A stretch of 64,000 nucleotides of DNA from Micromonospora mirobrigensis. GTDB taxonomy: Bacteria > Actinomycetota > Actinomycetes > Mycobacteriales > Micromonosporaceae. The translations under genes and the position numbers were made by a program. The notes under the pieces were generated by a model. The model searched no databases and was not told the origin of the DNA. It saw nothing but the letters and a program-made list of their open reading frames with translations. Shown piece by piece: positions 25,491 through 33,708 of this stretch. How positions within the stretch are numbered: the first letter of the stretch is position 1; the number at the start of each line of letters is the position of its first letter. The stretch lies in the NCBI RefSeq assembly GCF_900091555.1, contig NZ_FMCX01000001.1, forward strand, positions 1,116,001-1,180,000, read 5' to 3'.

Positions 25491-25978
25491 GGCCGTGCCG
25501 GCTGCCGGTCGTCGCGCTCCGCCCCGGGTACGCGGGTGGCGCGCTCGGCGATCCGGGGCAGGAAGAAGTCCCAACCGGTGACGTGCTCGTGGTACGCCTT
25601 CTCCAGCGCGGCGATCTCCCAGCCGCGCTCGCGGAAGCCGGTCTCGGTGAGCCGGAGCCGCGTGCCGTCCCCCACCGGGGTCAGCTCGAACGTCACCAGC
25701 AGCGAGTTGGCGGCGGTGGCGGTCCGGCCGGCGTCCTGCGTCCAGCGGAACGAGAAGAGCCGGGGCGGTCTCACCTCCACCACGGTGATCGGTACGACGT
25801 CCGTCCGGCCGGCCGCCTCGTCGCGCCAGGTCAGCTCGCCGGTGCTGCCCACGACCGGCTCGATGTCGGTCTCGGCGTTCCACCAGTCGCGGATGTGGGC
25901 GGGGTTGCTGACGACGTCGAACACCGTTTCCGGTGGCGCGTCCACGTGGATCTCCCGCTCGATGCTCCCGTACTCCAT
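25487..25978 (-). CDS. AHSA1-type SRPBCC domain protein
   Basis: 163 residues. REIHVDAPPETVFDVVSNPA, DIEPVVGSTGELTWRDEAAG and GTRLRLTETGFRERGWEIAA match the AHSA1/CalC family. First gene of the SRPBCC-ArsR-SRPBCC operon; ATG preceded by GAGGAG. The two SRPBCC proteins are only distantly related, so they are unlikely to be a recent duplication. Confidence 0.85.
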   Translation of the reverse strand: MEYGSIEREIHVDAPPETVFDVVSNPAHIRDWWNAETDIEPVVGSTGELTWRDEAAGRTDVVPITVVEVRPPRLFSFRWTQDAGRTATAANSLLVTFELTPVGDGTRLRLTETGFRERGWEIAALEKAYHEHVTGWDFFLPRIAERATRVPGAERDDRQPARP

Positions 25979-26001
25979 GCCCGGCTCTCCTCGTGACTAG
26001 A

Positions 26002-26063
26002 GCAACCTTTGGTTGCTTGTCACTCTAGGGAGCCCGAGGGCGATAGCGCAACCATTGGTTGCG
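26002..26063 (-). promoter_or_regulatory. Promoter between two ArsR operators
   Basis: GCAACC-TTT-GGTTGC (26002-26016) and CGCAACC-ATT-GGTTGCG (26047-26063) are perfect palindromes with centres 46 bp apart. Between them on the minus strand is TAGAGT (26028-26023), a TANNNT -10. Occupation of both would cover the operon promoter, fitting autoregulation by the ArsR protein. Confidence 0.8.
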
Positions 26064-26069
26064 AAAAGT

Positions 26070-26105
26070 GCCGGCGGTGGACGGGGCTTCCCGTCCACCG
26101 CCGGC
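26070..26105 (-). terminator. Terminator after the DUF805 gene
   Basis: A perfect 16-bp stem (GCCGGCGGTGGACGGG; partner 26090-26105) with a GCTT loop, immediately before the ArsR operators. Confidence 0.8.
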
Positions 26106-26143
26106 CGGCGCCCGAGCCGACTCAGCTCAGGCGGTCAGTCCTG

Positions 26144-26551
26144 TCAGGCCATGCCGGGCGCGACGCCGTACGAGGCGACCTTCGGGTCCGCACCGAAGCG
26201 GTTCTCGCCACGGGTGCCCTCCATCACGAAGAACACGAGCAGGACGATGGCCCCGACCAGCGGGACCAGCACGATCAGCAGCCACCAACCCGAGCGGTTG
26301 GTGTCGTGCAGCCGCCGCACGCCCACGGCGAGGCTCGGCAGCAGGAGGGCCAGGGTGACGATGAGCCCGATGATGCCGAGCGAACTCGGCCCCGAACCCA
26401 TCCGGGTCCCGAACGCACCATCCAGGACGCTGGCCAGGATGCTGACGACCCAGGAGAAGAGGGCGAACCACCAGTACTCGGACCGGCGGGCCCGACCGCC
26501 GAAGGTCGCGTACTTGGCAAAGACTGACTTGACAGCGTCAACGGGGGACAT
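26144..26551 (-). CDS. DUF805 membrane protein
   Basis: 135 residues. VFAKYATFGGRARRSEYWWF is the family's N-terminal signature, followed by membrane segments around LFSWVVSILASVL, IIGLIVTLALLLPSLAVGVR, RLHDTNRSGWWLL and VPLVGAIVLLVFFVMEGTRG. Function unknown. ATG 26551 preceded by GGAG; single-gene unit with its own terminator. Confidence 0.88.
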   Translation of the reverse strand: MSPVDAVKSVFAKYATFGGRARRSEYWWFALFSWVVSILASVLDGAFGTRMGSGPSSLGIIGLIVTLALLLPSLAVGVRRLHDTNRSGWWLLIVLVPLVGAIVLLVFFVMEGTRGENRFGADPKVASYGVAPGMA

Positions 26552-26714
26552 GAGAGCTCCAGGGTGGCGAGATATCGAGACCTGCAAGGTCGATTGCGAC
26601 GCAGCAAAGCAGGTGCACCCCGGGAGGTCAACGTCCTTTCGGTGACGTCTGCCCAAAGTAGCCGCGTGGCTTCCCCGCGGACCCGCAGCTGATGATCACG
26701 GTGATGAGGTCCGA

Positions 26715-27728
26715 TCAGTCCGTGGTCACCCGTCCGATCGCGATCCCGTTGCGCGCCGCGATCAGGCCGAGCAACTCCCGGCCCAGCCCGGCCGGGGCTC
26801 TGACCCGGCCACCACCGCTCGACACCGCCTGCGGACAGGTCGCGTCGCCCAGCACCACGGTGACGCTGCCGAGGCTGATTCCGACCGCACCGGGCTGCCG
26901 CAGCGTGCACTCCTCACCCGGCCGCACAGGATCGCGCAGTGCGGTGAGGGCGGTGCGGATCCGGGCGAGGGTCTTGGCATCCGTCGCGACGACCATGGCG
27001 TTGCTGGGAGGCGCGGCGCTGGTGGCGCTGGTGATCCGGCCGGGCAGCGCCAGGCCACCGGAGGCCGGGGCCGCCGGGCCGGCGGGCCAGGTCACGCGGT
27101 CGAGCAGCTGCTCACGCTGCTGCTCGTCACCGGAGATGACGGCCGCCGTCGCCTCGATCCGCTGCGTGAAGGGGCGGTAGGCCCACGCGGACGGGACGAA
27201 GAAGGCCGCGGCCTCCTCGGCCTGGAGCAGCTGACCGTCGTTGACCACGAGCCGGGCCGGGTTGACCGTCGGCGCAAAACCCCGTTCCACGACAGCCACC
27301 CACGCCTGACCATCCGACCTGCACTCGACGGGCCCGCCTCGCGGCGAGCCGGCCAGCGCCGCCGTACCCCGGAACTGCCACCCCGCGGCGAGGTAGACGG
27401 TGTGCGGCTCGGCGGTGCACGGGTCGAAGTCCGCCACCTCGCTCGTCCGCCAGCCGTCCGGGACGGCCACCGACACGCCCCCCAGGCTCACCGTGGTCCC
27501 GGCCGCCCCCACGGTCCCGGACCGGTTGGGAGCCGACACCGCGGAGGGCAGGGCCAGAACGACGGCAGCCATCGCGGCCACGACCGAGCCGGCGGCTGCC
27601 CAGGCACGGCGGCGACGTCGCACGCTACGCCGCCCGCGGCCGAGCAGCAGGGAGGCCGGATCGGTCTCGGTCGGGGTCACGGCAGCGGCTGCGCGATCGA
27701 GCAGCTCCCGAATGTGGGTGGGATTCAC
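26715..27728 (-). CDS. Single-pass membrane protein, probable partner of the SigE-type sigma factor
   Basis: 337 residues. Cytosolic N-terminus (MNPTHIRELLDRAAAAVTPT), Arg-rich stop-transfer (RRSVRRRRRAW), one membrane helix (AAAGSVVAAMAAVVLALPSA, about 43-62), then an extracytoplasmic domain with three or four cysteines (DFDPCTAEP, PVECRSDG, GEECTLRQ, GDATCPQA) likely forming disulfides. It overlaps the sigma factor gene by 4 bp and occupies the position of an anti-sigma factor, but has no zinc-binding HxxxCxxC motif, so anti-sigma activity is inference. Confidence 0.7.
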   Translation of the reverse strand: MNPTHIRELLDRAAAAVTPTETDPASLLLGRGRRSVRRRRRAWAAAGSVVAAMAAVVLALPSAVSAPNRSGTVGAAGTTVSLGGVSVAVPDGWRTSEVADFDPCTAEPHTVYLAAGWQFRGTAALAGSPRGGPVECRSDGQAWVAVVERGFAPTVNPARLVVNDGQLLQAEEAAAFFVPSAWAYRPFTQRIEATAAVISGDEQQREQLLDRVTWPAGPAAPASGGLALPGRITSATSAAPPSNAMVVATDAKTLARIRTALTALRDPVRPGEECTLRQPGAVGISLGSVTVVLGDATCPQAVSSGGGRVRAPAGLGRELLGLIAARNGIAIGRVTTD

Positions 27729-28246
27729 GGCGTCCCCTTGGCGGATTCGGCGAACAGGCCGCTGGCTCGCAATGCCGCCAGGGCCCGGGAGGTACGACTC
27801 TTGACCGTTCCGACCGCGACTCCGAGGGTCTGCGCCACCTCGGCCTCGGAGGCGTCGGACCAGAATCGCAACACGAGCACCACCCGCTGGTCGGCGGGCA
27901 GCCGGCGCAGACCGGTGAGCACCTGCACGCTGAGATCGGACTGCTCCGCGAAGTCACCACGGGAGCCCTCCGGAAGTTCCTCGGTCGGCACCTCGCCGCG
28001 CCAGCGCCGGCGCCTGGCCCGCATCGCGGTACGGACCATCACCTGCCGGACGTACGCCTCCGGTCGCCCCTCGGGCACGGCCAACCGGCGCCACGACCGA
28101 TAGGCCGCGATCAGGCCCTCCTGGGCGAGATCCTCACCCAGCCGCCCGTCCCCGGTCAGCAGGGCGCCGAAGCGGACGATCTCGCGGTACCGGCTGGCGA
28201 CGAACTCCTCGTAGCCGTCGGGTTCCGCCCTGCGAAGCAAGCCCAT
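27725..28246 (-). CDS. SigE-family ECF RNA polymerase sigma factor
   Basis: 173 residues. Region 2 at about 10-75 (YEEFVASRYREIVRFGALLT, AQEGLIAAYRSWRRL, YVRQVMVRTAMRARRRRW) and region 4 at about 110-160 (GLRRLPADQRVVLVLRFWSD, TLGVAVGTVKSRTSRALAAL), the layout of SigE-70-type actinobacterial ECF factors. Co-translated (4-bp overlap) with the downstream single-pass membrane protein, its likely regulator. Regulon unknown. Confidence 0.92.
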   Translation of the reverse strand: MGLLRRAEPDGYEEFVASRYREIVRFGALLTGDGRLGEDLAQEGLIAAYRSWRRLAVPEGRPEAYVRQVMVRTAMRARRRRWRGEVPTEELPEGSRGDFAEQSDLSVQVLTGLRRLPADQRVVLVLRFWSDASEAEVAQTLGVAVGTVKSRTSRALAALRASGLFAESAKGTP

Positions 28247-28384
28247 ACCCCATTAAGGGACCTGGACCCGCCCGATGGTTCCGTCCAACCTGGCCTGTTC
28301 TGACGACTCCCCGGCCCGCGGCCACCCCTGGCTCGCCGGCCGGGCACCCGATCCGGATGCCCGGCCGGCGACCGCTCCTGGTGG

Positions 28385-28759
28385 TTACAGGTACGGGCGG
28401 GTGATCAACTCGATGGCGTGGCCGGCCGGGTCCTTGAAGTAGACCCCCCGGCCGCCGTGCTCGTCGTTGGTCTCACCCGGGCGGCGCATCTGCGGATCCG
28501 CCCAGTGCTCGACGCCCTGGTCACACAGGCGTCGGTACGCCCGGTCGAAGAGCTCGTCGTCGACCAGGAACGCGTAGTGCTGCATCTGGATCTCCACCGG
28601 CGGCTCGGCGAACTGGAGCAGCACGCCGTCGGTGAGCTGGATGTTGGTGAACAGCCCCCAGGAGGGCGCCTCGGGCAGCTCCAACAGCTCCCGGAAGAAC
28701 CGCGCCGACTCGTCGCGGTTCCTGGCGGCGATGATGGTGTGGTTGAACGAAACTGACAC
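28385..28759 (-). CDS. VOC-family (glyoxalase/bleomycin-resistance fold) protein
   Basis: 124 residues. NHTIIAARNRDESARFFREL, FLVDDELFDRAYRRL and GRGVYFKDPAGHAIELITRP (the usual metal-ligand Glu) show a single VOC beta-alpha-beta-beta-beta module pair. The GTG at 28759 with GTGAGG upstream is preferred to a longer start at 28825. Could be a lyase, isomerase or drug-binding protein. Confidence 0.87.
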   Translation of the reverse strand: MSVSFNHTIIAARNRDESARFFRELLELPEAPSWGLFTNIQLTDGVLLQFAEPPVEIQMQHYAFLVDDELFDRAYRRLCDQGVEHWADPQMRRPGETNDEHGGRGVYFKDPAGHAIELITRPYL

Positions 28760-29073
28760 TCGACTGACCTCACGGTGCTCGAAACGGAACGGGACCCTGC
28801 GGTGCGCAGCCGCCGGGAGGTCCACGTGCCGAACATCGAGGGTGCGCTCTGCGCACCCGTCGCGCGGTCAGCCCTCCACCGGGTCACCGATCCGTGCGTG
28901 GCAGAGTGCCGGTCCGGTGTTCACGACCGGTGACCCTACCCGGCCCGATCGACGCCGGCAAACATCATGGGCCGCCCGCCGGTCACCGGGGCCGGTCACG
29001 GACGGGGCAACGACTCGGGGTACGCGACGCTAGTATCTCCCCGTTCTGAGCAGCAGCGGGGAGGAAGAACCAG
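28760..29073. other. Divergent intergenic region
   Basis: Contains an 8-bp perfect hairpin (GGGTGCGC-TCT-GCGCACCC, 28840-28858) and the TAGTAT promoter of the surface-protein gene. No ORF of note. Confidence 0.55.
29031..29036 (+). promoter_or_regulatory. -10 box of the LPXTG-protein gene
   Basis: TAGTAT matches TANNNT; the predicted start near 29043 gives a leader of about 31 nt containing GGGGAGGAAG. No clear -35. Confidence 0.55.
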
Positions 29074-29853
29074 GTGCGAGGAAAGCTAACGGCCGGCGTC
29101 CTGATGGCGCTGGCCTTCCTGACTCCGGCGGCGCCGGCGATGGCCCAGACCGAACCGCCGGTGCTGAACGAGGCCTGTCAGACGGTCGAGCGCAAGGTGT
29201 ACACGGACATCCGCGAGCTGGTCACCATCGACCTGGACACCGCCACGGACGTGGAGGTGCGCGTACTGGCCGCCCAGATCCTGTACGCGGCGAACACCAA
29301 CTCGCTGGTCGTCCTGCCCAAGGCGCTCCAGGAGCAGCTCGACGGCACCGCGGACGAGCTGCGCGCCTTCCTCAAGGACGGCGTGCGGAAGGCCTGGGCA
29401 GCGGACCTGCGGCTCGCCGCGGTCCGGACGTTGACGGGCGCCGGACCCAACGTGCAGGCGGCTGCCCAGAAGGCACTCGACGAGGGCACCATCGAGGCCC
29501 ACCTGGCCTACCTGAACGACGGGCTGTACGCCGCGCGTGCGCTCGACTGCGCCGCTCAGCCCTCCCCGTCAGCGACGTCCCAGCCCGCACCGACGCCGAC
29601 GGCACAGCCCACGCCGACCGCGACGTCCCAGCCCGTGCCAACGTCGAGCGCCACGCCCAGCGCCACCACGACGACCGCGCCGACGCCCGCTCCCTCCGCC
29701 AGTGTGGGCGCTCCCGGCGGCGGTGAGGGCGGTGGGCTGCCCGTTACCGGCGCCGACACCATGACCGTGGTCGGCGTCGGCGGCGCGCTCCTGGCCCTCG
29801 GTGGCGCGGGTTACGTGATCGGACGTCGACGCCGGTCCCGCTTCGTGGCGTAG
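29074..29853 (+). CDS. LPXTG-type cell-wall surface protein with ALF-like helical domain
   Basis: 259 residues. Signal peptide 1-25 (VRGKLTAGVLMALAFL ... APAMAQ). Residues about 35-155 form an alpha-helical region with ALF-repeat-like segments (DLDTATDVEVRVLAAQILYA, LRAFLKDGVRKAWAADLRLA, AAAQKALDEGTIEAHLAYLN). A Pro/Thr/Ser-rich wall-spanning linker follows, then the sortase motif LPVTG, a hydrophobic segment (MTVVGVGGALLALGGAGYVI) and RRRRSR tail. It should be covalently anchored by a sortase (LPXTG class). GTG start with GGGGAGG upstream. Confidence 0.9.
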   Translation: MRGKLTAGVLMALAFLTPAAPAMAQTEPPVLNEACQTVERKVYTDIRELVTIDLDTATDVEVRVLAAQILYAANTNSLVVLPKALQEQLDGTADELRAFLKDGVRKAWAADLRLAAVRTLTGAGPNVQAAAQKALDEGTIEAHLAYLNDGLYAARALDCAAQPSPSATSQPAPTPTAQPTPTATSQPVPTSSATPSATTTTAPTPAPSASVGAPGGGEGGGLPVTGADTMTVVGVGGALLALGGAGYVIGRRRRSRFVA

Positions 29854-29976
29854 CTCGCTCGACGCGCCCGGCTCGATGGCTTCGTCGGACCGGGCGCGAT
29901 CGGCGACAGTGGCCCGCTCCCTGCGTTCAGCCGGTGGTCCGCGATGGGAACCGGCGTGGTCGGCCTCGGGAAACGG

Positions 29977-30007
29977 CAGAAGCCCAGGTCTGTGACCTGG
30001 GCTTCTG
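29977..30007 (-). terminator. Terminator downstream of tRNA-Thr
   Basis: A perfect 14-bp stem (CAGAAGCCCAGGTC; partner 29994-30007) with a TGT loop, six bases past the 3' end of the tRNA on the minus strand. Confidence 0.85.
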
Positions 30008-30012
30008 TACCG

Positions 30013-30086
30013 AGCCGCCTGACGGAATCGAACCGTCGACCTACGCATTACGAGTGCGTCGCTCTAGCCGACTGAGCTAAGGCGGC
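30013..30086 (-). tRNA. tRNA-Thr (anticodon CGT)
   Basis: 74 nt folding into a full cloverleaf: acceptor GCCGCCT/AGGCGGC, D-arm AGCTCAGTCGGCTAGAGC, anticodon stem ACGCA/TGCGT with loop CTCGTAA (anticodon CGT, reads ACG), T-arm GACGG-TTCGATT-CCGTC, discriminator T. The 3' CCA is not encoded. No integrase or attachment-site duplication is seen beside it. Confidence 0.97.
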
Positions 30087-30210
30087 AACGATCGTCAAGT
30101 GTACGGCACCCCACCCCGGACGACCGAACGGGATACCCCCACCCGAGCCGATCCGGACATCGAGGCATGTTCGGTCGCCCGGCGGACAGCGTTCCCCCAC
30201 GATCCGGGCG

Positions 30211-30216
30211 TACGCT
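30211..30216 (+). promoter_or_regulatory. Leaderless -10 box of the metallophosphoesterase gene
   Basis: TACGCT followed by 7 nt and GTG 30224. The same hexamer and spacing occur at the lipoprotein gene (45995-45990). Confidence 0.6.
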
Positions 30217-30223
30217 CCCGCGC

Positions 30224-31981
30224 GTGAGCGACGATCGCGTACCGGCCGGGAACCCCGACCAGCCCGACGCAGCCGGTGGGCCGGCCGGCGCGGAGCTGCC
30301 CCGGGCAGCGCACCGGCCGCGCAGCACCGATCCGCTGGAGCTGGGCTTCACCCCGCGCAAGCCGGTGCCGTGGCTGGCGCCGTTCCTGCTGATCAGCACC
30401 GGCATCCGTACGCTGCTGGCGATGCTCTTCGGGGCGTACCTGGACAAACGGGAGCTCCAGAACGCGCTGGACGCCAAGATCTCCAAGCAGGTCGGGCCGG
30501 ACGGCGGGCTGTGGCTGGACTACGTGGCCGACCTGGGCGACGGCTTCGACGCCACGTACTCGATCGCCTACCTGCTCGCCCAGCCGGAGCTGACGGTGGA
30601 CGGGCACCGGCTGCCCCGGGCGCAGACCCTGGTGATGGGGGGCGACCAGGTCTACCCGTCGGCCAGCTACGCCGCCTACGAGGACCGCTGCAAGGGGCCG
30701 TACCAGGCGGCGCTGCCGGCCAGCCCGCCCGACCGGCCGACGCTCTTCGCGGTCCCCGGCAACCACGACTGGTACGACGGCCTGACCGCGTTCCTGCGGC
30801 TCTTCGTCCGGTCCCGGGACCGGCACTTCGGCGGTTGGGGCACCGGCCAGTCCCGGTCGTACTTCGCGATCGAGCTGCCGGCCGACTGGTGGCTGCTGGG
30901 GCTGGACGACCAGTCCGGCTCGTACCTGGACGACCCGCAGCTCAGCTACTTCGACGACGTGGCGAAGAAGCTGACCGCCCGGAGCCGGGTGATCCTGGCG
31001 GTGCCGGCGCCGACCTGGGTCAAGGCCGTCGACCACCCCACCGCGTACGACTCGATCGACTACTTCGTGCGGACCATCGTCGCCCCGACCGGGGCGCAGG
31101 TGCGGCTGCTGCTCTCCGGCGACCTGCACCACTACGCCCGGTACGCCGGCCCGGAGCGGCAGCTGATCACCTGCGGGGGCGGCGGCGCGTACCTCTACCC
31201 CACGCACATGTTGCCGGAGCGACTGGAGGTGCCGCCGCGGGACACCCTCGCGCGGCGGGCCAGCGTCACCCGCGAGTACGACCTGGTCGCCCGGTTCCCG
31301 GAGAAGTCCCGGTCGAGGCGGTACGGCTGGGGGATCTTCGCCCGGCTGCCGTTCCGCAACCCGGGCTTCACCACCCTGCTCGGTACCCTGCACACGCTGC
31401 TGATGCTGGCGATGGCCGGGGTGGCCAACGACCGGGCCGGCACCACCGAGCAGCGGCTGTTCAGCGTACCGTTGATGATCATGGTGGTGGTGACGCTGCT
31501 CGGCGCCGCCTTCTTCGCCAAGCCACCCAGCGCCGGCGGCAAACGGCACGCCCGGCACTGGATCCTCGGCGTCAGCCACGGCGTGGCACAGCTGGCGCTG
31601 GCCGCCGTCGGCACCTGGGTCTGGCTGATGCTGCCGTTCTACGGGTGGCCCTGGCCGCTGCCGGCGGTCGCCGCCGCGGTCGTGTACGGGCCGGTCATCG
31701 GCTTCGTCGCCGCCGAGCTGGTGGCGGCATACCTGCTGGTGGCGGGGGCGTTCGGAGTGAACGTCAACGAACTCTTCGCCGCGCAGGGCATCGAGGACTC
31801 GAAGTCCTTCCTCCGCCTGCGCATCGACCCCGACGGCACCCTCACGATCTACCCGATCGCGGTCGACCGTGTCTCCCGGGACTGGCAGATCAACCCCGAC
31901 CAGTCCCCCCAGTCCTCCTGGCTGACCCCCACCCGCCCCCTGACCCCCCACCTGGCCGAACCCCCCATCACCCTCCACTGA
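30224..31981 (+). CDS. Membrane-anchored metallophosphoesterase
   Basis: 585 residues. A calcineurin-like phosphoesterase domain holds the metal ligands: LVMGGDQVYPSAS, VPGNHDWYDGL (GNHD), LLSGDLHHYARY and the preceding LADGFDATYS region. The N-terminal hydrophobic stretch (WLAPFLLISTGIRTLLAMLF) and four or more C-terminal spans (LLGTLHTLLMLAMAGVA, VPLMIMVVVTLLGAAFF, AQLALAAVGTWVWLMLPFYG, VIGFVAAELVAAYLLVAG) anchor it in the membrane. Substrate unknown. An upstream in-frame ATG (30167) lies before the leaderless promoter, so GTG 30224 is preferred. Confidence 0.87.
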   Translation: MSDDRVPAGNPDQPDAAGGPAGAELPRAAHRPRSTDPLELGFTPRKPVPWLAPFLLISTGIRTLLAMLFGAYLDKRELQNALDAKISKQVGPDGGLWLDYVADLGDGFDATYSIAYLLAQPELTVDGHRLPRAQTLVMGGDQVYPSASYAAYEDRCKGPYQAALPASPPDRPTLFAVPGNHDWYDGLTAFLRLFVRSRDRHFGGWGTGQSRSYFAIELPADWWLLGLDDQSGSYLDDPQLSYFDDVAKKLTARSRVILAVPAPTWVKAVDHPTAYDSIDYFVRTIVAPTGAQVRLLLSGDLHHYARYAGPERQLITCGGGGAYLYPTHMLPERLEVPPRDTLARRASVTREYDLVARFPEKSRSRRYGWGIFARLPFRNPGFTTLLGTLHTLLMLAMAGVANDRAGTTEQRLFSVPLMIMVVVTLLGAAFFAKPPSAGGKRHARHWILGVSHGVAQLALAAVGTWVWLMLPFYGWPWPLPAVAAAVVYGPVIGFVAAELVAAYLLVAGAFGVNVNELFAAQGIEDSKSFLRLRIDPDGTLTIYPIAVDRVSRDWQINPDQSPQSSWLTPTRPLTPHLAEPPITLH

Positions 31982-31993
31982 CCCCGCCCAGCG

Positions 31994-32056
31994 CGTTGAT
32001 CATGAAGTTAGCGGCGTAAAAGGAGATCCACTTCGACGCTAACTTCATGATCAACG
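31994..32056. repeat. TTGATCATGAAGTT palindromic repeat, copy 1
   Basis: Perfect 20-bp inverted arms: CGTTGATCATGAAGTTAGCG (31994-32013) and its complement (32037-32056) around a 23-nt loop. It lies between convergent genes and could act as a bidirectional terminator. A relative lies at 52068-52133. Confidence 0.85.
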
Positions 32057-32094
32057 GGGCGGGGTGCGGGGAGAGGCGCGGGGAGGATCCGGGT

Positions 32095-32934
32095 TCAGGG
32101 GGTGTAGTGCTGGTCGTGGGCTTGGCGGGGGGCGCAGACGGAGGCGCGGGAGCAGGCGCAGCGGGAGCCGTCGGCGTCCAGCCGCACGGTGACCGTGTCC
32201 CGGGGGACGCTGTGGCCGATCACCTTGCCGTCGCCCTCCGGGGTGCTCACCCGACTGCCGACCGCCGGGGCGGACTCCTGGAACCGCTGGTAGAGCGGGT
32301 GTTCGTACTTCAGGCAGCACATCAGCCGGCCGCACGCCCCGGAGATGCGCAGCGGGTTGAGCGGCAGATCCTGGTCCTTGGCCATCCGGATGGTGACCGG
32401 CTCGAAGTCCTTGAGGAAGGTGGCGCAGCACAGGTCCCGGCCGCACGAGCCGATGCCGCCCTGCACCCGGGCGGAGTCCCGCGCGGATAGCTGGCGCAGC
32501 TCGACCCGGCAGTGCAGGGTGGCGCCCAGGTCCCGGACCAGTGACCGGAAGTCCACCCGGTGCGGCGCGGTGAAGTAGACGGTGGTCCGCTCACCGCCAC
32601 CCTCGGCCGGGCCGAGGACGTGGTCGACGGCGACCACCTTCATCGGCAGGCCGTGCTCGCGGATCAGCCGCTTCGCGGCGACCTTCGCGTCCGCCTTGCG
32701 CCGCCGCAGCATCTCGTCGCGGCTCAGGTCGTCCTCCCGGGCTAGGCCGACCAGCTTCGGGAAACCGTCGGTGTCCTCGCCGACCCACTGCGCGGCCCAG
32801 ACGCACTCGGCCACCTCGGGGCCGTCGTCGGTGGGGACCAGCACCTTGTCGCCCACCTGCGGGCTCAACTCGCCCGGGTCGAGGTAGTAGAGGCGCCCGT
32901 ACCGGTTGAAGCTGACCGCGCAGAGCATGCCCAT
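32095..32934 (-). CDS. ricT: PSP1-domain protein RicT (YaaT)
   Basis: 279 residues. LCAVSFNRYGRLYYLDPGE at the start and the cysteine-rich core (IGSCGRDLCCATFL, SGACGRLMCCLKYEH) are diagnostic of the PSP1/RicT family; in Bacillus the Ric complex carries Fe-S clusters and modulates RNase Y. A further CAC-x5-C cluster lies at the C-terminus. The second ATG (32928) has better spacing from GAGGGG, so the true product may begin MLCAVSF. Last gene of the tmk-holB-ricT group, a conserved arrangement in Gram-positives. Confidence 0.92.
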   Translation of the reverse strand: MGMLCAVSFNRYGRLYYLDPGELSPQVGDKVLVPTDDGPEVAECVWAAQWVGEDTDGFPKLVGLAREDDLSRDEMLRRRKADAKVAAKRLIREHGLPMKVVAVDHVLGPAEGGGERTTVYFTAPHRVDFRSLVRDLGATLHCRVELRQLSARDSARVQGGIGSCGRDLCCATFLKDFEPVTIRMAKDQDLPLNPLRISGACGRLMCCLKYEHPLYQRFQESAPAVGSRVSTPEGDGKVIGHSVPRDTVTVRLDADGSRCACSRASVCAPRQAHDQHYTP

Positions 32935-33030
32935 CCCCTCACCATACGTCCCGCGCCCGGCCCCGGCCCGCCGGCCGTCGCCGGACGATCACACCGCGCA
33001 GCGGTCGACGATGGTCGACTCGCCGGCGGG

Positions 33031-33708
33031 TCAGTGCCCGATGCGGGTGCCGGCGCCGCCCCACCGCGGCGCGCTCTCCACCGGCGGCCGCCAGGTCGAC
33101 TCGGCCAGGCTCGGCGACCACTGCCGGAGCAGGGTCTCAGCCCCGTCGTACGCAACGCAGAGCACCGCCAGCACCCGGGCCGCGATCACCGCCGCCTCGG
33201 CCACCCCGGCGCCTCCGGGAGTGGCGGCCCCACCGGCCGAGGTCGCCGCGACCACCGCCACCGCCTCGGTGCAGCCGAGCACGTCGGCCAGGGCCCGGGC
33301 CGCCGCCAGCCGGCTGCCCCGCACCCACTCGGCGAGCGCGTCGGCGTAACCCGCGGTCGCCTCCAGCCGGCCCACCAGGCTCTCCGGCCCCTCGTCGAGG
33401 TGGCGCAGCAGGGCCGACCGGGCCTGGTCGTACGCGCTGGCGGCCGGGCCGGACCAGAGCCCCGGGTCGGTCAGGGCGGCGCCGGCGTCGTCGTACCCCC
33501 GGACGAGCCGGCGCACCGCGTGCCCGGCGGAGGCCAGCGGCGCCGGGTGCAGGTCGAGAAAGGCACGCAGCGCGTCGCCGGGGAGCACCTGCATCCGGCG
33601 CAGCAGCGGCCAGAGCTGATGGCCCTCCGGGGCGCCGGCCGCGAGCAGCGTGTCGACCCGACGCAGCAGGTCCAGGCCGGGCTCGGCGAGCCGGTCCAGG
33701 GCGTCCAT
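33031..33708 (-). CDS. Helical ESX-like protein of unknown function
   Basis: 225 residues, almost all helical: LDLLRRVDTLLAAGAPEGHQ, LRAFLDLHPAPLASAGHAVR, PAASAYDQARSALLRHLDEG, then an Ala/Gly-rich hydrophobic patch (VAVVAATSAGGAATPGGAGV). LWSGPAASAYDQARSALLRH contains a WxG-like turn as in type VII secretion substrates. ATG (TGATG) overlaps the previous stop by one base, GGAGG upstream. Third gene of a YbaB / ESX-like trio between holB and ricT. Confidence 0.65.
   Translation of the reverse strand: MDALDRLAEPGLDLLRRVDTLLAAGAPEGHQLWPLLRRMQVLPGDALRAFLDLHPAPLASAGHAVRRLVRGYDDAGAALTDPGLWSGPAASAYDQARSALLRHLDEGPESLVGRLEATAGYADALAEWVRGSRLAAARALADVLGCTEAVAVVAATSAGGAATPGGAGVAEAAVIAARVLAVLCVAYDGAETLLRQWSPSLAESTWRPPVESAPRWGGAGTRIGH

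Noticed and set aside
30013..30086. tRNA-Thr as an integration site of a mobile element
   Set aside because: No integrase, no direct repeat of the tRNA 3' end and no island genes beside it.
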